64,000 nucleotides of DNA from Pseudomonadota bacterium (lineage in GTDB: Bacteria; Pseudomonadota; Gammaproteobacteria; Burkholderiales; Thiobacteraceae), in assembly GCA_021812385.1 (NCBI GenBank), contig JAKANO010000009.1:62001-126000 (forward strand), given 5' to 3'. Under the pieces are notes generated by a model that ran no database searches, had not been told where the DNA came from, and was given only the letters and a program-made list of their open reading frames with translations. Position numbers and translations under genes: made by a program. Position 1 is the first letter of the stretch. Each line of letters opens with the position of its first letter. Positions 61,711-64,000 of this stretch are shown one piece after another.

Positions 61711-63222
61711 TTACATGAAAGGCCAGGGCGCAGCCGGATTCCATACCGGTATGCCCATGAAGGCATACCATGGGGCCATCACCAGCACGCCGTAGGCAAT
61801 CGCGATCAACACCGATACCCAGCCGACCTTGGCGTAATCGGCCATGCTAAAGGTGCCGCTGCTGTAGGCAATCACCGCTGCGGTGATTTGCGTCGGCAAC
61901 AGGTAAGCGAAGGTGTCGGTATCGGACACCAGCATGGTGAACGCCACCGGATGCAAGCCGAGCTTGGGAGCCAGCGCCAGCAGGATCGGCGCCAGCATGG
62001 TGATGGCCGCGACATTCGACAGCATGCCCAAGCGGATGATGTGCGTGCCCGCCATCAGGATCATCAGAATCATCCACCAGGGATGTCCCGTGGCCAGCGG
62101 ATGGATGACATCCGACAGCCATTTCGCCAAGCCGGTGCTGCCCATCGCCGATGACATCGAGAGCGCGCCCGCCAACAACAGGAAGGTGCCCCAGATAGTG
62201 CGATCCTGAAGTTCTTTCCATTTGAAGCCGAACATGCCGGGCATGAACAACACGGCCATCCCCATTAAGGCGGCGTTGTGGGATTTGATGCCATGCAAAG
62301 ACTCCGTCACCCACAGCGCGGCAATGACGCCGAACACCGCGAGAATCATCCATTCCGCCTGGCTGGTTTTGGGGAGCTCCGCATGCTGCTTCTGCACCGC
62401 TTCAAAGCCGCCGTGAATGCCGACGCCACGGGTCTTGAAGTAGCGCTGCACCCACCACTGCGTGATGACGAACATGCCCAAGTATGGCCATTGCAGCTTG
62501 AACCAGTCGAAGTAGGATAAGTTCAGCGCTAGTTCGGTGTCGAACAGTCCCACCAGCACCAAGTTCGGCAAGTGCGCGGTCATGATGCACATGCCGCTGA
62601 TCATGGAGCCGTACACCAGCGTTTGGATCACGATGGCCTTTTTGCCGGCGCGTTCTTCCGGGGTGTCGCCGAACATATTGGTGATGCCATTCACCACCGG
62701 CAGCAAGGTTGCCGCACGCGCATTCGCCGCAGGGATGATCAAGGACAGCACCATGTTTGCGCCAAACATGGCCCAGATTACGCCATTGACCGATTGCGCC
62801 TTGAGCTTATGCAGCATGCCCAATGCAATGCGCCGATCCAGACCGGCGGCTTGCATCACCGCGGCGAAGATAAACGCCGCCAAGCACAAGAACACCACCG
62901 GCGTGCTAAAGCCGTTCGCGGCCTTGGGAAACTTGTCGATCGCGCCGCTCATTACCAGCAACATCGGAATCAGCATGCCGGAAATGCCGACTGGAATTGC
63001 CTCGGTAATCCACATGATGCAGGCCCACACCATCACCGCGAGCGTCGCCTTGCCTGCTACCGACAATCCTTCCGGCGCCGGCATGACCCATAGGATCAAG
63101 GCGAAGGCGATCCACGCTACAAAAAAGCCGCAGGCGCATTTTGTAGGTGAGCGCCCCGAATCCCTGATATTGGTGCCCCAATTGGCGAGAAAGCCGCCAG
63201 ATGTTTGTGTTTGTTCACTCAT
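61711..63222 (-). CDS. DASS (SLC13) family dicarboxylate/anion transporter
   Basis: The 503-residue protein has about 12 hydrophobic segments and the DASS features: ITEAIPVGISGMLIPML, MVLSLIIPAANARAATLLPVV (SNA-like motif), and the later MLSNVAAITMLAPILL and DTDTFAYLLPTQ. It takes up dicarboxylates or other anions with Na+. AAGGGG precedes the ATG. The periplasmic gene upstream on this strand is 10 bases away, so they are co-transcribed. Confidence 0.92.
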   Translation of the reverse strand: MSEQTQTSGGFLANWGTNIRDSGRSPTKCACGFFVAWIAFALILWVMPAPEGLSVAGKATLAVMVWACIMWITEAIPVGISGMLIPMLLVMSGAIDKFPKAANGFSTPVVFLCLAAFIFAAVMQAAGLDRRIALGMLHKLKAQSVNGVIWAMFGANMVLSLIIPAANARAATLLPVVNGITNMFGDTPEERAGKKAIVIQTLVYGSMISGMCIMTAHLPNLVLVGLFDTELALNLSYFDWFKLQWPYLGMFVITQWWVQRYFKTRGVGIHGGFEAVQKQHAELPKTSQAEWMILAVFGVIAALWVTESLHGIKSHNAALMGMAVLFMPGMFGFKWKELQDRTIWGTFLLLAGALSMSSAMGSTGLAKWLSDVIHPLATGHPWWMILMILMAGTHIIRLGMLSNVAAITMLAPILLALAPKLGLHPVAFTMLVSDTDTFAYLLPTQITAAVIAYSSGTFSMADYAKVGWVSVLIAIAYGVLVMAPWYAFMGIPVWNPAAPWPFM

Positions 63223-63232
63223 GAAATTCCCC

Positions 63233-63817
63233 TTATTGATTAAGGTTGCCTGCGGTCAGCGACACCAGCAATACACCAATGACCTTGCCAGCGTCTTTTA
63301 CCGGCGCTGAAATCTGCACCGAATCAATATTGGTGCTGGGGTCCGGCTTGCTTTCACCTTGCTGCCACACCTTGCCATCGTTGAATGAGGCATCGAAATT
63401 CGGCTTGCCCTTGCCGATATAAATCGCCGGCATGGATGTAAAGGCGACCCGCTGGCTTTTGTTGCCGGTGAGCACGATCTTGTTGATGCCCTTGGCGTCG
63501 GCATTCATCCACTTGCTCATCAACTGGCCGGCCGGATGATCGACAAAGGCTTTGACGATGGGGTCGGTCTCTTTCAACTCGCGCCACTTGGCGTTGCCCA
63601 TCATCGGTATCGGCCCCTTGGCATTGGCTTCCTTCACCGATTTTACGATCAGCGGATCGGCGGCCCAAGCGACGGCCTGTTTTTTATACGCATCAATTTT
63701 CGGCTGCATCTTGGGCGTCACATCCCCGGCCCAAGCCGCGCCCAACCAAGCTGTCAAAAAAAGTGCCCCGAATACCTGTCCTGCACGAACCGTGAGTGAT
63801 AAGCATTGCTTGTTCAT
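63233..63817 (-). CDS. Periplasmic cache (PDC)-like single-domain protein
   Basis: The 194-residue protein has a Sec signal (LFLTAWLGAAWAGDV, cleavage after AWA or nearby). The remainder looks like a single PDC/cache sensor domain: FTSMPAIYIGKGKPNFDAS, DGKVWQQGESKPD and IDSVQISAPVKDAGKVIGVLLVSLTA. It has no transmembrane segment after the signal, so it is soluble in the periplasm. AGGAGG lies 7 bases before the ATG. It is the first gene of the DASS unit and may deliver or sense the substrate. Confidence 0.82.
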   Translation of the reverse strand: MNKQCLSLTVRAGQVFGALFLTAWLGAAWAGDVTPKMQPKIDAYKKQAVAWAADPLIVKSVKEANAKGPIPMMGNAKWRELKETDPIVKAFVDHPAGQLMSKWMNADAKGINKIVLTGNKSQRVAFTSMPAIYIGKGKPNFDASFNDGKVWQQGESKPDPSTNIDSVQISAPVKDAGKVIGVLLVSLTAGNLNQ

Positions 63818-64000
63818 TGTTCATCCTCCTAAACACGTTATTTGGTTTAGCCGCAGCTAATTTCCAGCCGTTTTTTTGATAGTAGCGAATTGCGTTTGCG
63901 CGCCATTCGTTACAGCGCATTAAATGCCTGCGTAAGCCGGATGTATGTCAGCTAGCTGACAATTCCTGCGCGCGATAGAATCAACGCTAGCGCCCTCTTA
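63818..64000 (-). promoter_or_regulatory. Upstream region of the DASS unit
   Basis: The AGGAGG ribosome site (63825-63830) and the rest of the leader lie here. No gene is seen on either strand. A clear promoter cannot be named; the window ends before the next gene. Confidence 0.4.

Noticed and set aside
59513-61795. 760-codon open frame on the plus strand, antisense to the DUF3604 gene
   Set aside because: Same reason: it mirrors the real gene and the product is low complexity (Ala/Gly/Val/His rich) without domains.

Overview
The window looks like a chromosome segment of a Gram-negative betaproteobacterium, probably Nitrosomonadales or Rhodocyclales. The glyA-nrdR-ribD-ribE-ribBA-ribH-nusB-thiL-pgpA-cinA block, the type IV pilus genes, the DASS and TRAP carboxylate transporters and the cytochrome P460 relative all fit this. 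Assignment to a genus is not possible from the sequence alone. No phage, integrase, complete insertion sequence, rRNA or CRISPR array was seen. Most of the window is GC-rich; the first ~4 kb is visibly richer in A+T.

Layout. 1-3.7 kb: end of a pilY1/minor-pilin cluster. 3.9-5.7 kb: thiO, a cysteine-free Fur-family regulator, and tRNA-Thr(CGT) with a terminator. 5.7-10.7 kb: an ArsR-type regulator whose start codon lies inside a 30-bp operator palindrome, then aas, an exported amidohydrolase and lplT (lysophospholipid recycling). 10.8-14.9 kb: two convergent paralogues with a PilZ-like core, with a serine esterase between them. 15-18.7 kb: FeeM-type N-acyl amino acid synthase, mog, darP, pmbA. 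18.7-26.3 kb: a TRAP transporter split into two parts (binding protein on +, membrane genes on -), with GT2, TVP38, ArnT-like, glutaredoxin-like and trhO genes between. 26.4-28.8 kb: K+ channel, Fic protein, small unknown protein. 29-36.8 kb: the conserved glyA to cinA block. 36.8-37.7 kb: decayed higBA toxin-antitoxin pair and a small membrane protein. 37.7-48.5 kb (mostly -): class I aldolase, 2OG dioxygenase, ABC exporter, lipoprotein, HI0933 flavoprotein, NAGGN-type amidotransferase, srkA, ylqF/rbgA GTPase, P460-like cytochrome. 48.7-58.3 kb: MHS transporter with a large extracytoplasmic insert, zwf, GH15 glucoamylase-like, DUF1345, MFS, zinc peptidase, fpr. 58.3-63.8 kb (-): a four-gene set of cache-like periplasmic protein, DASS transporter, DUF3604 protein and leaderless binding-protein fold, perhaps an uncharacterised uptake and processing system.

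Functional threads. The aas/lplT unit takes up and re-acylates lysophospholipids. The rib block makes riboflavin, but the RibBA here has a GTP cyclohydrolase II domain without its zinc cysteines, so that step must come from elsewhere. zwf with GH15 links alpha-glucan breakdown to NADPH production. Small dispersed palindromes (GTAG-type REP-like elements and two longer internally repetitive hairpins) sit in intergenic gaps.
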